DNA of 64,000 nt from positions 186,001 to 250,000 of the forward strand of contig NZ_BCQT01000009.1 in the NCBI RefSeq assembly GCF_001552215.1. The letters are read 5' to 3'. Made by a program: the position numbers and the translations under genes. Each line of letters opens with the position of its first letter. Positions within the stretch are counted from its first letter, which is position 1. The notes below the pieces were generated by a model, which saw nothing but the letters and a program-made list of their open reading frames with translations, ran no database searches and was not told the DNA's origin. Source of the stretch: Actinomadura macra NBRC 14102 (GTDB lineage Bacteria > Actinomycetota > Actinomycetes > Streptosporangiales > Streptosporangiaceae). This document shows, one piece after another, positions 36,374 to 47,895 of this stretch.

Positions 36374-37678
36374 ATGCGAGGACAGGCACCCAGCCGGCGC
36401 TGGACGGCCGTCGCGGCCGTGGCGATGACCGGCGCGCTGGCCATGTCGGGTTGCGGCGGGAACGACTCCAAGGGGTCCAACGACACGTCCGAGGTCGAGG
36501 TCTTCTCGTGGTGGACCGGCCCCGGCGAGGCCGACGGTCTCGCGGCGATGAAGGCCGACTTCGAGAAGAAGAACCCCGGCACCAAGTTCACCAACGCCGC
36601 CATCGCGGGCGGCTCGGGCACGCAGGCCCAAGCGGTGCTGGCCAGCCGCCTACAGAACCGCAAGCCGCCGGATTCGTTCCAGGGCCACGCGGGCGCCGAA
36701 CTGCTGGACTACATCAAGGCCGGGCAGATCGAGCCGCTGGACTCCTTCTATGACGACAACAACCTCAAGGCCGCCTACCCCGAGCAGCTCCTCCAGCAGA
36801 TCACCTACCAGGGCAAGATCTACTCGGTGCCGGTGAACATCCACCGGTCCAACATGCTCTGGTACAACCCGGGCATCCTCAAGGACGCCGGGATCTCCGC
36901 GCCGCCCAAGTCGATCGCCGAGTTCATCACCGGCCTGAAGGCCGTCAAGGAGAAGACGAAGAAGGTCCCGCTGTCGCTCGGCGCGCAGTGGACGGCCGAC
37001 CACCTGCTGGAGAGCGTCCTGCTCGGCGACCTCGGCACGGACGCCTACAACGCGCTGTGGAAGCCGGGCGCCGACTGGGGCTCCCCGGCCGTCGGCAAGG
37101 CCCTGGCCGACTTCGCCGAGATCATGAAGTACACGACGCTGGAGGCGGCGTCCACCGACTGGCAGGGCGCGGCGAAGGCAGTCGTGGACGGCAAGGCCGC
37201 GTTCAACATCATGGGCGACTGGGCCTACGGGTACTTCACCGGGAGCGCGCCCAACGGCCTCGCCAAGAAGGTCGATACCGACTTCGGGTACGCCCCGTCC
37301 CCCGGCACCGACGGCACCTACATGTGGCTGTCGGACTCCTTCACCCTGCCCAAGGGCGCACCCCACCGCGGCGGTGCGCTCGCGTGGCTGAAGGAGGCGT
37401 CCAGCAAGGAGGGGCAGGATCTCTTCAACCCGAAGAAGGGTTCCATCCCCGCCCGTAAGGACGCCGACAAGACGCTCTACAAGGGCTACCTGGAGTATGC
37501 GTTCAACGAGTGGAACAGGCCCGGCGTCAAGCTGGCCGGCTCGTTCTGGCACGGGGTGAACGCCAGCAAGAAGCAGCACACCGACATCGACACGGCGGTG
37601 GGCCTGTTCCTGCAGAACAAGGACGTGGGCAAGCTGCAGGCGTCCCTGGTGAGCGCGGCGAAGAACAGCGGTCAATGA
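36374..37678 (+). CDS. Sugar ABC transporter substrate-binding lipoprotein
   Basis: A 434-residue extracytoplasmic binding protein (SBP_bac family). A signal peptide with lipobox AMSGC (Cys near residue 29) leads to the mature domain (VEVFSWWTGPGEADGL, NRKPPDSFQGHAG, YSVPVNIHRSNMLWYN). The N-terminal SWWTGP and closeness to the two permeases suggest glucose or an oligosaccharide. ATG 36374 is preceded by AAAGGACGG. It overlaps the next gene by 4 bp. Confidence 0.93.
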   Translation: MRGQAPSRRWTAVAAVAMTGALAMSGCGGNDSKGSNDTSEVEVFSWWTGPGEADGLAAMKADFEKKNPGTKFTNAAIAGGSGTQAQAVLASRLQNRKPPDSFQGHAGAELLDYIKAGQIEPLDSFYDDNNLKAAYPEQLLQQITYQGKIYSVPVNIHRSNMLWYNPGILKDAGISAPPKSIAEFITGLKAVKEKTKKVPLSLGAQWTADHLLESVLLGDLGTDAYNALWKPGADWGSPAVGKALADFAEIMKYTTLEAASTDWQGAAKAVVDGKAAFNIMGDWAYGYFTGSAPNGLAKKVDTDFGYAPSPGTDGTYMWLSDSFTLPKGAPHRGGALAWLKEASSKEGQDLFNPKKGSIPARKDADKTLYKGYLEYAFNEWNRPGVKLAGSFWHGVNASKKQHTDIDTAVGLFLQNKDVGKLQASLVSAAKNSGQ

Positions 37679-38565
37679 CCCGCCGGGCCCGCAGTTGGCT
37701 GCCCGGTCTACTCCTGGTCTCCCCGTCCATCGTGGCGATCGGCCTGTTCGTCTACGGGCTGATCTTCTGGAACACGCGGGTCGCGCTGAGCGGCAGGCAT
37801 GACGAGGTCTCCCCCTACAAGTTCGACAAGGGGAAGAATTTCGTCGATCTGTGGGACCAGCCGAGCTGGCCGGGCGCGGTGAAGCACGCGCTGCTGTTCA
37901 CCGCCGTGTTCGTGCTCGGCGCGCTGCTGCTCGGCGCGTTCCTGGCGTTCCTGATGGACAAGGGCATCCGGGGCGAGGCGTCGTTCCGGGTGGTCTACCT
38001 GTTCCCGATGGCGATCTCGTTCATCGCCAGCGGGGTGGTGTGGCGCTGGCTGATGAACCCGGCGCCGCCCGAGCGGGCCGTCGGCCTCAACCAGCTGTTC
38101 GGTGAGTTGCACCTCGGAGCGCTGGCCAACGACTGGTGGCAGGACCCGGACTGGGGCATGGCGGCGATGGCACTCCCGGCCATCTGGCAGATGTCCGGTT
38201 ATGTCATGGCTTTGTATCTCGCCGGGTTCCGGAGCGTCCCCGAGGAACTGCGCGAGGCCGCCCGGGTGGACGGCGCGTCCGAGTGGAAGGTCTATCGCTA
38301 CGTGGTGTTCCCGCAGCTCCGCCCGGTGACGCTGTCCGCACTGATCATCCTTGGCCATATCTCGCTGAAGGTGTTCGACCTCATCATGGCCATCGCGGGC
38401 AAGCAGATCATCACCTACGTCCCGGCCATCGCGACGTACGTCGAGGTGTTCGACCGGCACGACCCGGCCAACGGCGCCACCATCGCCACCTATCTGCTGC
38501 TCGCCGTGGCGCTGCTGGTGGTCCCCTATCTGGTCTGGTCAGTGCGGGCGGAGCGCACGCGATGA
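37675..38565 (+). CDS. Sugar ABC transporter permease (MalF/UgpA type)
   Basis: A 296-residue inner-membrane subunit with six helices and the EAA loop (EELREAARVDGASEWKVYRYV). ATG overlaps the binding protein's TGA (ATGA), and its own stop overlaps the next permease. No ATPase gene lies in the operon, so a shared MsiK-type ATPase encoded elsewhere is expected. Confidence 0.94.
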   Translation: MTRRARSWLPGLLLVSPSIVAIGLFVYGLIFWNTRVALSGRHDEVSPYKFDKGKNFVDLWDQPSWPGAVKHALLFTAVFVLGALLLGAFLAFLMDKGIRGEASFRVVYLFPMAISFIASGVVWRWLMNPAPPERAVGLNQLFGELHLGALANDWWQDPDWGMAAMALPAIWQMSGYVMALYLAGFRSVPEELREAARVDGASEWKVYRYVVFPQLRPVTLSALIILGHISLKVFDLIMAIAGKQIITYVPAIATYVEVFDRHDPANGATIATYLLLAVALLVVPYLVWSVRAERTR

Positions 38566-39401
38566 CGGCGGCGACCACCTCCGGCAGGACGGTACGGATC
38601 GTGCGGCCCGCGATCCTGCTGCTGTTCGTCCTGCTCTTCCTGATGCCGGTGTACGTCCTGCTGGTCACCAGCTTCAAGCCGCTCCAGGAGGCCGACCCGG
38701 GCAGCGCGTGGAACCTGCCGAGCCACTGGAGCACGTCCGGCTGGAGCGCCGCCTGGGAGACGCTGCGGCCCGGCCTGGAGAACAGCGTCAAGATCGCGGT
38801 GTCCGGGTCGCTGATCTCGGCGGTGCTCGGCTCGCTGAACGGCTACGTCCTGGCCAAGTGGCGCTTTCCCGGCGCGGACGCCGTGTTCACGCTGTTCCTG
38901 TTCGGGATGTTCATCCCGTACCAGGCCGTCATGATCCCCCTCGCGGGCCTGCTGACCGACATGGAGCTGGTCGGGACGATCCGCGGGCTCGTCCTCGCCC
39001 ACGTCGTGTACGGCATCCCGATCTGCACGCTCATCTTCCGCAACTATTACGTGACCATTCCGGACGAACTGATTGAGGCCGCCCGGGTGGACGGTGCCGG
39101 GATGCTCCGGACGTACTGGTCGATCGTCCTGCCCGTATCGGCGCCGGCGTTCGCGGTGACCCTTATCTGGCAGTTCACCTCGATGTGGAACGACTTCCTG
39201 TTCGCGGTGTTCCTCGGCGCGCCCGACAGCTGGCCGGTCACCGTCATGCTGAACAACACCGCGGGCTCGGGTGCGGTCGCCGTCCAGTACAACCAGCAAA
39301 TGGCCGCGGCGCTGCTCGCCTCGCTTCCGACTCTCCTCGTCTACCTGCTCCTGGGCCGCTTCTTCATGCGCGGGCTCATGGCGGGCGCGCTGAAGGGCTG
39401 A
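38562..39401 (+). CDS. Sugar ABC transporter permease (MalG/UgpE type)
   Basis: A 279-residue second permease with an N-terminal helix (AILLLFVLLFLMPVYVLLVTSF), a six-helix core and the EAA loop (DELIEAARVDGAGMLRTYWSIVLP). It ends the three-gene operon; the lack of an ATPase is typical for actinomycete sugar systems. Confidence 0.94.
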   Translation: MTAATTSGRTVRIVRPAILLLFVLLFLMPVYVLLVTSFKPLQEADPGSAWNLPSHWSTSGWSAAWETLRPGLENSVKIAVSGSLISAVLGSLNGYVLAKWRFPGADAVFTLFLFGMFIPYQAVMIPLAGLLTDMELVGTIRGLVLAHVVYGIPICTLIFRNYYVTIPDELIEAARVDGAGMLRTYWSIVLPVSAPAFAVTLIWQFTSMWNDFLFAVFLGAPDSWPVTVMLNNTAGSGAVAVQYNQQMAAALLASLPTLLVYLLLGRFFMRGLMAGALKG

Positions 39402-39583
39402 CGGCCACATGGACCCTGGTACGCGTAGTGATCGCGACAACCACGTGAGAATTTCGCGCGTCCCATAACTGATCAATGTCGACACATACTCGCCCACTCC
39501 GTTGGCATATCGGCCAAGATGCGCCTACTCTCACGGCATCGTCCCGCGCAGCGGAGGCAGGGTCGAGCACTGGAGGTGACCGC
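39402..39583. other. Spacer upstream of the ASCH gene
   Basis: 180 bases of relatively AT-rich sequence that probably hold the promoter of the ASCH gene. I see no gene or clear operator. Confidence 0.4.
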
Positions 39584-40024
39584 GTGCAGGCGATCAGTGT
39601 TCAGCAGCCCTGGGCGTTCGCCATCGCGCGAGGTGGCAAGACCGTCTGGAACCAGGCGCTGCCGACCGCCTACCGCGGCTCGCTCCTGGTCCACGCCTCG
39701 ATGCGTGTCGACCTGAAGGCGTGCGACTCCCCGCTGATCCAGGCCGCCGGCTGGGATCCGCGCGACCCGCTCGCCACCATCGGCGCCGTCATCGCCGTCG
39801 CCGACCTCTCCCACGTCTGCTCGGCCGCCGTCACGGGGGCCGCCTGCGAGTGCGGCCCCTGGGCGGACCGCGGCGCCCACCACTACCACCTGACGGCGGT
39901 CCGCGCCCTGCCCCGTCCCATCGTCGCGCTGGGCCGGCCCGGACTCTGGGAACCGAAGCCCTCCCTCGTCACCGCGGTGGACGCGATGTTCGCCGCCGCG
40001 ACCTCCCTGCACCACACCCGCTGA
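39584..40024 (+). CDS. ASCH-domain-like protein
   Basis: A 146-residue protein with the beta-barrel ASCH pattern: AISVQQPWAFAIARGGKTVWNQ at the start, YRGSLLVHAS, IGAVIAVADLSHVC and HYHLTAVRALPRPIVALGR. ASCH/PUA-like domains bind RNA or modified bases; the exact role is unknown. GTG 39584 has an excellent SD (GGAGGTGA), so upstream frame extensions are rejected. It converges with mug, 4 bp apart. Confidence 0.83.
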   Translation: MQAISVQQPWAFAIARGGKTVWNQALPTAYRGSLLVHASMRVDLKACDSPLIQAAGWDPRDPLATIGAVIAVADLSHVCSAAVTGAACECGPWADRGAHHYHLTAVRALPRPIVALGRPGLWEPKPSLVTAVDAMFAAATSLHHTR

Positions 40025-40028
40025 GGGT

Positions 40029-40595
40029 TCACGCCCCGTCCGCGGCGTGGCGGAGGCGGGTGAGCTCGGCGGCGATCCTGTCGAGGGTCCAGCTCGCGTT
40101 CAGGCCGCTCGGGTTGGGCAGCACCCAGAGCCCCGCGGGACCGAACGTCTCCTCCTGCGGGCCGATCGCGGTGCGGGGACGGCCGAAGGCGGTGCGGTAG
40201 GCGGTGACCCCGGCGACGGCAAGGTAGGCGGGACGGCAGCGCTCGACGAGCGCGGTGAGGCGGCGGCCTCCCTCGCGGAGCTCGGCGCCGGTCAGCTCGT
40301 CCGCGCGGGCGGTGGTGCGCTGCGCCAGGTTGGTGATGCCAAGACCGTAACCCGGCAGCAGATGCTGCTCGGAGGGGTCCAGGAGGCGGTCGGTGAAGCC
40401 GGAACGGTGCAGCGCGGGCCAGAACCGGTTGCCGGGACGCGCGAAATGATGGCCCGTCGCGCCGGAGTAGAGGCCGGGGTTGATGCCGCAGAACAGCACA
40501 CGGAGCGTTCCGCCGTCGGGAGGCAGGACGTCCGGGATGACGCGGTCGCGGGCGGCCTCCAGGTCGGCCTTGGTGGGGCGCTCGGCGGGTCGCAT
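40029..40595 (-). CDS. mug: G/U mismatch-specific DNA glycosylase (Mug/TDG family)
   Basis: A 188-residue base-excision repair enzyme that removes uracil or thymine from mismatches. The active-site motif GINPGLYS (37-44) and the C-terminal NPSGLNAS (near 161-168) are those of the Mug family. The start ATG shares one base with the stop of the upstream TSUP remnant (TGATG), so it was probably once translationally coupled. Confidence 0.94.
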   Translation of the reverse strand: MRPAERPTKADLEAARDRVIPDVLPPDGGTLRVLFCGINPGLYSGATGHHFARPGNRFWPALHRSGFTDRLLDPSEQHLLPGYGLGITNLAQRTTARADELTGAELREGGRRLTALVERCRPAYLAVAGVTAYRTAFGRPRTAIGPQEETFGPAGLWVLPNPSGLNASWTLDRIAAELTRLRHAADGA

Positions 40596-40781
40596 CAGAC
40601 CAGACTACGGACGATCAGGACGACCGCCGACATGCCCACGACCACCAGCAGGGCCGCCCGCAGCCGAACGGCGTCCCGGCGAGACGCCGCCGAACGCCCA
40701 GCCGAGGCCGACGCTGCCCTGCACGATCGCGCCGAGCAGCGCGGCCAGACCCCGGACGAGGATGAAGTCAATATCCGGCAC
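40595..40781 (-). pseudogene. Internally deleted TSUP (TauE/SafE) permease remnant
   Basis: Two ends of a sulfite-exporter-like membrane protein remain. From GTG 40781 the frame reads VPDIDFILVRGLAALLGAIV and VQGSVGLGWAF, the standard N-terminal helix with Q-G-x-V-G-x-G. From about 40680 a different frame reads RLRAALLVVVGMSAVVLIVR to a TGA at 40595, the typical C-terminal helix. The middle, some 180 codons, is missing and the two ends are out of frame with each other. A family member normally has about 250 residues. Confidence 0.65.
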
Positions 40782-40808
40782 AAAGCCGGACCTTACCGTC
40801 CCCCAAGG

Positions 40809-41750
40809 TCAGACGGACGCGTCGGTGAGGGCCTTCAACTGGTCGCGGGTCAGTTCCGTCCCGGGCACTTGCAGAAGGGGCTGGATCTGATCGAGGGTGC
40901 TGGCGCTGGCGATCGGGGCCACCACGGTCGGCTGGGCGGCCAGCCAGGCCAGGGCCACGGTTGCGATCGGGACACCTTGTTCGTCGGCGACTGCGTCGAG
41001 AGCGGCGAGAACCTTAGGCCCGCGCTCGGTCTCCAGGTAAGCGGCCGCCTTTCCGGCGCGCGCGCTGTCCACCGTGGATCCCGGACGGTACTTCCCGGTC
41101 AGGAAACCCGAGGCGAGACCGTAGTACGGCAAGGCGACCAGGCCGTACCTTTCGGCGAGGTCGCGCCGCGCTCCCTCGTAGCCGTCGCGGGCCACCAGGT
41201 TGTACTCCGGCTGGATCGCGACATAGCGGGCCGTCCCCTCGCGTTCGCTGAAGGCCAACGACGCCTCCAACCGGTCGAGCCCGATGTTCGACACGGCGAT
41301 CTGCCGGAGCTTGCCCGCGGCGACCAACGCGTCCAGCGCGCCGAGGATCTCCTCGACGGGCACCGACGGGTCGTCGAAGTGGGTGTAGTACAGGTCGATG
41401 TAGTCGGTGCGCAGCCGCCGGAGCGAATCCTCCACGGCCGCTCTGATCGTCGAAGCGGCCAGTCCCTGGCGCTCGGGGTGGCGGCCGCCCTTGGTCGCGA
41501 TGACGATGTCCCCGCGGTTGCCCCGCGACGCCGTCCACTCGCCGATGATCGTCTCGGACTCGCCGCCGCCGTTGCCCTCCACCCAGGACGAGTACGCGTC
41601 GGCGGTGTCGATCAGATTGCCACCGCCCCCCGTGTAGGCGTCCAGGATCGCGAACGAGGCGTCCCGGTCCGCGGTCCAGCCGAAGACGTTGCCGCCGAGC
41701 GCCAGCGGGAAGACGTCCAGGTCGCCGATCTTCTTGGTGATGTCAGCCAT
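40809..41750 (-). CDS. Aldo/keto reductase
   Basis: A 313-residue NADPH-dependent reductase of the AKR superfamily. The TIM-barrel elements are present: GGNVFGW, catalytic Asp/Tyr in NLIDTADAYSSW, Lys in IATKGG, the substrate-side YYTHFDDP, SNIGLDRLEA, and QPEYNLV. The substrate is unknown. ATG 41750 is preferred (start of the conserved domain); the frame extends 18 codons upstream without SD. Confidence 0.93.
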   Translation of the reverse strand: MADITKKIGDLDVFPLALGGNVFGWTADRDASFAILDAYTGGGGNLIDTADAYSSWVEGNGGGESETIIGEWTASRGNRGDIVIATKGGRHPERQGLAASTIRAAVEDSLRRLRTDYIDLYYTHFDDPSVPVEEILGALDALVAAGKLRQIAVSNIGLDRLEASLAFSEREGTARYVAIQPEYNLVARDGYEGARRDLAERYGLVALPYYGLASGFLTGKYRPGSTVDSARAGKAAAYLETERGPKVLAALDAVADEQGVPIATVALAWLAAQPTVVAPIASASTLDQIQPLLQVPGTELTRDQLKALTDASV

Positions 41751-41851
41751 GTACTGATGCAATCCCCGGGGCGCGGCGGCCATTCCCGACCGGGACCGGA
41801 ACATTCACGGGCCGCCCCCCGATCGGAGGGCGGCCCGCTCGGCGTCGCGCG

Positions 41852-44638
<2,787 letters not shown>

Positions 44639-44823
44639 GGACTCCTCCTCCGTCGCCGCCGCGCGTCCGGTCCGGGACATGATCGCGCGGCGCTTGTCAA
44701 CTCGATCCTCATGACCGCCCCGGGCGCTCATGAGGCGGCGGGGCGGATGCTCATCTCCCTTGATCCTGCCCTAGTCAGGCTTCCGACCGGGAATCAGGTC
44801 CGCCTAACTTCCGCAGGTTTTCT

Positions 44824-44862
44824 CTTGATGTCAAGCTACCTGGAATTTATCTCGACATCAAG
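44824..44862 (-). promoter_or_regulatory. Paired dyads upstream of acnA
   Basis: CTTGATGTCAAG (44824-44835) is a perfect CTTGA-N2-TCAAG inverted repeat; CTCGACATCAAG (44851-44862) is a close second copy with centres 27 bp apart. Both are followed by CTAC, so about 19 bases are similar between copies. The region lies 186-224 bp upstream of the acnA start and just before the small convergent-facing gene's stop. Similar short TCTTGAtatCAAGA-type dyads are used by several repressor families; which one acts here is not evident. Confidence 0.5.
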
Positions 44863-44884
44863 CTACTTTGGCCGCGCCACCGGC

Positions 44885-45256
44885 TCACCGCACCGACCGC
44901 TCCCGCAGGAATCCGTCGATGACCTGCGCGGCGTGCTGGACGTCTCCCTCGCAGTGACACAGGAATCCCCCATGCCCGCGCGGCGCCTCGTGGAAGCCCC
45001 ACTGTCCGCCGGGCAACGCCATGACGCACAGCGTGGCCGTGACGGCGGTGCCGTACACCCGCAGCAACGGGACACGAACGGGAGCCGTCTCGGCGTGGTA
45101 GGTCTTCACGCACCGCCACCCGCCCGCCTCCAACGCGAGAGCGAGGGAGTCCAGGCACCGCAGCACCACGTCACGGTTCCGTTCCGTCCGCCACCTCAGG
45201 TAGCGAAGACGGATCTTCCGCCGGATCCGGCAGCGCGTCAATGAAGCCTCACCCAT
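44885..45256 (-). CDS. Hypothetical protein divergent from the XRE/DUF397 pair
   Basis: A 123-residue soluble protein, strongly basic at the start (RCRIRRKIRLRYLRWRTERNRD), followed by a small alpha/beta-like region with four Cys and four His (GGWRCVKTYHAE, MALPGGQWGFHEAPRGHGGFLCHCEG). I do not recognise it. ATG 45256 has GGAGG 9 bases upstream. It is divergent from the XRE regulator across 154 bp, so the regulator may control it. Confidence 0.65.
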   Translation of the reverse strand: MGEASLTRCRIRRKIRLRYLRWRTERNRDVVLRCLDSLALALEAGGWRCVKTYHAETAPVRVPLLRVYGTAVTATLCVMALPGGQWGFHEAPRGHGGFLCHCEGDVQHAAQVIDGFLRERSVR

Positions 45257-45410
45257 GTGACCATGCCTCCTTCGTTGCGCAGACACGCACCACGATCGAG
45301 CCGTCCCGCCCGCGCGAGCCGTGCGCGTCAAGTCGATTGACTGCCAAGCGTGCACGCTCCGGGCTAAGGTCGCTACGTTCCGTCACTATTCGCTACAGAC
45401 GGGAGCCCCC

Positions 45411-46223
45411 ATGCACGCGCGGGAGTCGCTCGACCCAGCACGATCGATGTGGCACTTCATCGCCGTCCATCTGCGCCGCTACCGCGAGGCGCACCACATG
45501 TCGGGCCAGGCGCTGGCCGACGTCCTCGGCTGCGACCGTTCGACGGTCTCCCGGTACGAATCGAACCGGCTCCGCCTCAAGCGAGGGCACGCGGAGATCA
45601 TCGACCGCCGCTGGAACACCAACGGCATGTTCACGAACTTGATCGGCTTCGCCGAACGGGCCGACGAGGGCGACTGGCTCGTGGAACTGTCGGAGTACGA
45701 GGCCCGCGCGACGCGGATACGGATGTGGGAGGCGTCCGTCATCCCCGGCCTACTCCAGACGCCCGACTACGCGCGCGCCGCCCTGACGGCGGGCACCGAG
45801 AACAATCCAGACATCGCACTCGAACAGCGAATCGCACGGCAGGCAGCGGTGTTCGGCAAACCCAGGCCACCACGAGTGTCCGCGTTCCTCAGCTGGGTGG
45901 CCGTCACTCAACTGGTCGGCGGGCCGGACACCATGCGCGGGCAGTTCGCCCATCTGGTCGAGTTGAGCGAACTACAGCACGTCAGCATCCGGATCGTGGA
46001 GAACCAGGCCGGCGCGCATCCCGGGTTGAACGGTTCTTTCAAGCTCCTGACGGTCGGCGACCGCGACCTCGCCTACACCGAGGCGGCGACCCACGGTCGG
46101 TTCCTGATGGACCCCTTCGACGTCCAAGAGATCGCAGTAAGGTACGACTGGATCAGCGACATTGCCCTCCCGGTTGGTCCATCTCGGGCTCTTCTGAAAG
46201 CCGAATCGGAGAAGTACCCATGA
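45411..46223 (+). CDS. XRE-family regulator with DUF5753 domain
   Basis: A 270-residue DNA-binding protein: helix-turn-helix near residues 20-70 (SGQALADVLGCDRSTVSRYES) and the C-terminal DUF5753 domain (WEASVIPGLLQTPDYARA, RQAAVFGKPRPPRVSAFLSW, VSIRIVENQAGAHPGLNGSFKLL, IALPVGPSRALL read in pieces). This is the WhiJ-like class of actinomycete regulators, usually paired with a DUF397 protein, as here: its TGA overlaps the next ATG. ATG 45411 is the chosen start (weak SD GGGAG). Confidence 0.92.
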   Translation: MHARESLDPARSMWHFIAVHLRRYREAHHMSGQALADVLGCDRSTVSRYESNRLRLKRGHAEIIDRRWNTNGMFTNLIGFAERADEGDWLVELSEYEARATRIRMWEASVIPGLLQTPDYARAALTAGTENNPDIALEQRIARQAAVFGKPRPPRVSAFLSWVAVTQLVGGPDTMRGQFAHLVELSELQHVSIRIVENQAGAHPGLNGSFKLLTVGDRDLAYTEAATHGRFLMDPFDVQEIAVRYDWISDIALPVGPSRALLKAESEKYP

Positions 46224-46393
46224 CCGAGTGGCGCAGATCGACGTGCAGCGGCACCACCGGACAGTCCGACTGTGTGGAAGTCGCGAGCCTCCACGGCAGC
46301 GTCGGCGTCCGCGACAGCAAGGACCCGAACGGCCCCCGGCTCGTCGTCAGCCGCGACGACTTCGCGACCCTGATCACAGGGCTGAAGCGCTGA
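46220..46393 (+). CDS. DUF397 small protein
   Basis: A 57-residue protein of the DUF397 family (W-R-x-S-x-C-S...CVEVA, VRDSKDPNGPRLVVSRDDF). In Streptomyces such proteins work with WhiJ-like XRE regulators in developmental control and have a toxin-antitoxin-like arrangement. It overlaps the regulator by 4 bp (ATGA). It ends immediately before the stop of the opposing VOC gene, with no gap. Confidence 0.92.
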   Translation: MTEWRRSTCSGTTGQSDCVEVASLHGSVGVRDSKDPNGPRLVVSRDDFATLITGLKR

Positions 46394-46738
46394 CTATCCC
46401 CGGTGGCCCAGCACGTTGACCACCTGTCCGTTGGGGTCACGCACGAAGAAACGGCGCACTCCCCATTCCTCGTCCTGCAGGGGGTGCACGATCTCCGCCC
46501 CGGTCTCTTGCAGAGCCGCATAGACGGCGTCCACATCGTCCACCTCGATGCTCAGATCGGGGTTGACCGGTGCGGTCTTGTCACTGGTCATGAAGCTGAT
46601 CTGAGCCGCCGGACTCGACGGGGAGGCAAGCGTCACGATCCAGCCGTGATTCATGACCTCCTCAAGCCCCAACAGCCCATAGAACTCCTGGCTGCCCGGC
46701 GCGGCCTGGGCGTTGGGTACGACGCGGCGAACCACCAT
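46394..46738 (-). CDS. VOC (glyoxalase/bleomycin-resistance fold) protein
   Basis: A 114-residue single-domain VOC protein: VVRRVVPNAQAAPGSQEFYGLLGLEEV, LSIEVDDVDAVYAAL, FVRDPNGQVVNVLGHRG read in pieces. The typical metal ligands are partly replaced, so enzymatic activity is uncertain. ATG 46738 (GGAG 8 bases upstream) is preferred over GTG 46750. Confidence 0.85.
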   Translation of the reverse strand: MVVRRVVPNAQAAPGSQEFYGLLGLEEVMNHGWIVTLASPSSPAAQISFMTSDKTAPVNPDLSIEVDDVDAVYAALQETGAEIVHPLQDEEWGVRRFFVRDPNGQVVNVLGHRG

Positions 46739-46836
46739 CGAAGTCTCCACGTGAGATCGAGATCACTTGTCCCACAACTAGCACAGCGGCCCCCAGACAG
46801 ACCGCGCGGGGCTCCGCGAGAACATCGCTGGTCCAG

Positions 46837-47682
46837 TCAGAACCTGTCGTCCTCATCAACCACACCGAATGCCCCCTTTGCCCGAACTGGAGCGCGATGG
46901 CCCAAGGACTCGGGCTCCTCGTGCAGGGCTCGGGCGCATCGACTGATGTTGTGTGCCGCGGCCAGCAGAGGGCGGGTCAGGCGCTGGGTGGACAAACTGC
47001 CAGTGTGTCCGGTGATGCCGATACAGCCGATCAACGATCCGTCCGGGCCCCGCAGCCCGGTCGCGACGCAACTGAACCCGAGCAGGCACTGCTGATGCTC
47101 GACCGCGATCGCGGTGTCGCGCACGGCTTGGACTCCGGCGAGGAAACGGGGCCAGGACGTAGTGGCGTGCGGGGTCTGCGGAACCGGCGGACGTCCACGC
47201 AGTTCTTCCAGCAGGTCGGGCCGGTCGGCCAGCAGCACGCGCCCCAAGGCCGAGCTTTGCAGCGCGGCACTGCGAAAGTCCTGCGGCCAGCAAGTACGCT
47301 GCATGTCAGGGGCTCGGTTGGCGCCGAAGGCACTGGCCATGAAGGTGACCGCGGAGCCGTCCGTCAGGCAGACCCATACGATCTCCCCGGTGCGTGCGAA
47401 CAAGTCCTGCACGTACGGGGTGACGGCTTGAAGCAGACCATGCTGCACCGCCGCGCGGGTCCCGAGATCCAGTAAGTGCGTCCCCAGCCGGTAACGGCCG
47501 TCGGCGCACCGTTGCAGCATCTTCCGGGCGACCAGGTCGGCGGCGATGCGGCGGACCGTGGGCTTGGGAATGCCGACCTCGCGGGTCAGATCGGCCAGCG
47601 TCACCGGCTGGCCGCGGACGGCGACCGCGTCGAGCACGGCAACGACACGTCCGGCGACGGTGTGGTCGTCCATACCCCACAT
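46837..47682 (-). CDS. IclR-family transcriptional regulator
   Basis: A 281-residue regulator: winged helix (VTLADLTREVGIPKPTVRRIAADL, about 27-50) and the C-terminal effector domain (DLFARTGEIVWVCLTDG, SSALGRVLLADRP, GFSCVATGLRGPDGSLIGCIGITGHTGSLS). Effector unknown; IclR proteins often control catabolic genes next door. The broken dienelactone hydrolase upstream, on the same strand, may have been a target. Confidence 0.92.
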   Translation of the reverse strand: MWGMDDHTVAGRVVAVLDAVAVRGQPVTLADLTREVGIPKPTVRRIAADLVARKMLQRCADGRYRLGTHLLDLGTRAAVQHGLLQAVTPYVQDLFARTGEIVWVCLTDGSAVTFMASAFGANRAPDMQRTCWPQDFRSAALQSSALGRVLLADRPDLLEELRGRPPVPQTPHATTSWPRFLAGVQAVRDTAIAVEHQQCLLGFSCVATGLRGPDGSLIGCIGITGHTGSLSTQRLTRPLLAAAHNISRCARALHEEPESLGHRAPVRAKGAFGVVDEDDRF

Positions 47683-47895
47683 GTTCGGGTCTGCGCGGAC
47701 GAAATGCCACCGGCCGGGTCACTCAGTGACACGCGCCTCTGGTGGTCCCGCCCCTATCTCAGCGACCGTGGCGGAGGCGGCACCGCGGGGGCGTAGCCGC
47801 ACCGGAGTCCGACGATGCGGAAAGGAAGGACAGCGCGTCTGGATACCGACCCAACGTCCTGTACCCCACCCATTCCCCAGGCGAGGGTAGCCAGG
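47683..47895. other. Spacer, nothing recognised
   Basis: 213 bases between the IclR gene and a broken hydrolase. No gene, operator or hairpin stood out. Confidence 0.4.

Noticed and set aside
44770..44815. Iron-box-like sequence upstream of acnA (AGGTCCGCCTAACTT)
   Set aside because: Only one half-site resembles the consensus, unlike the good box before efeU.
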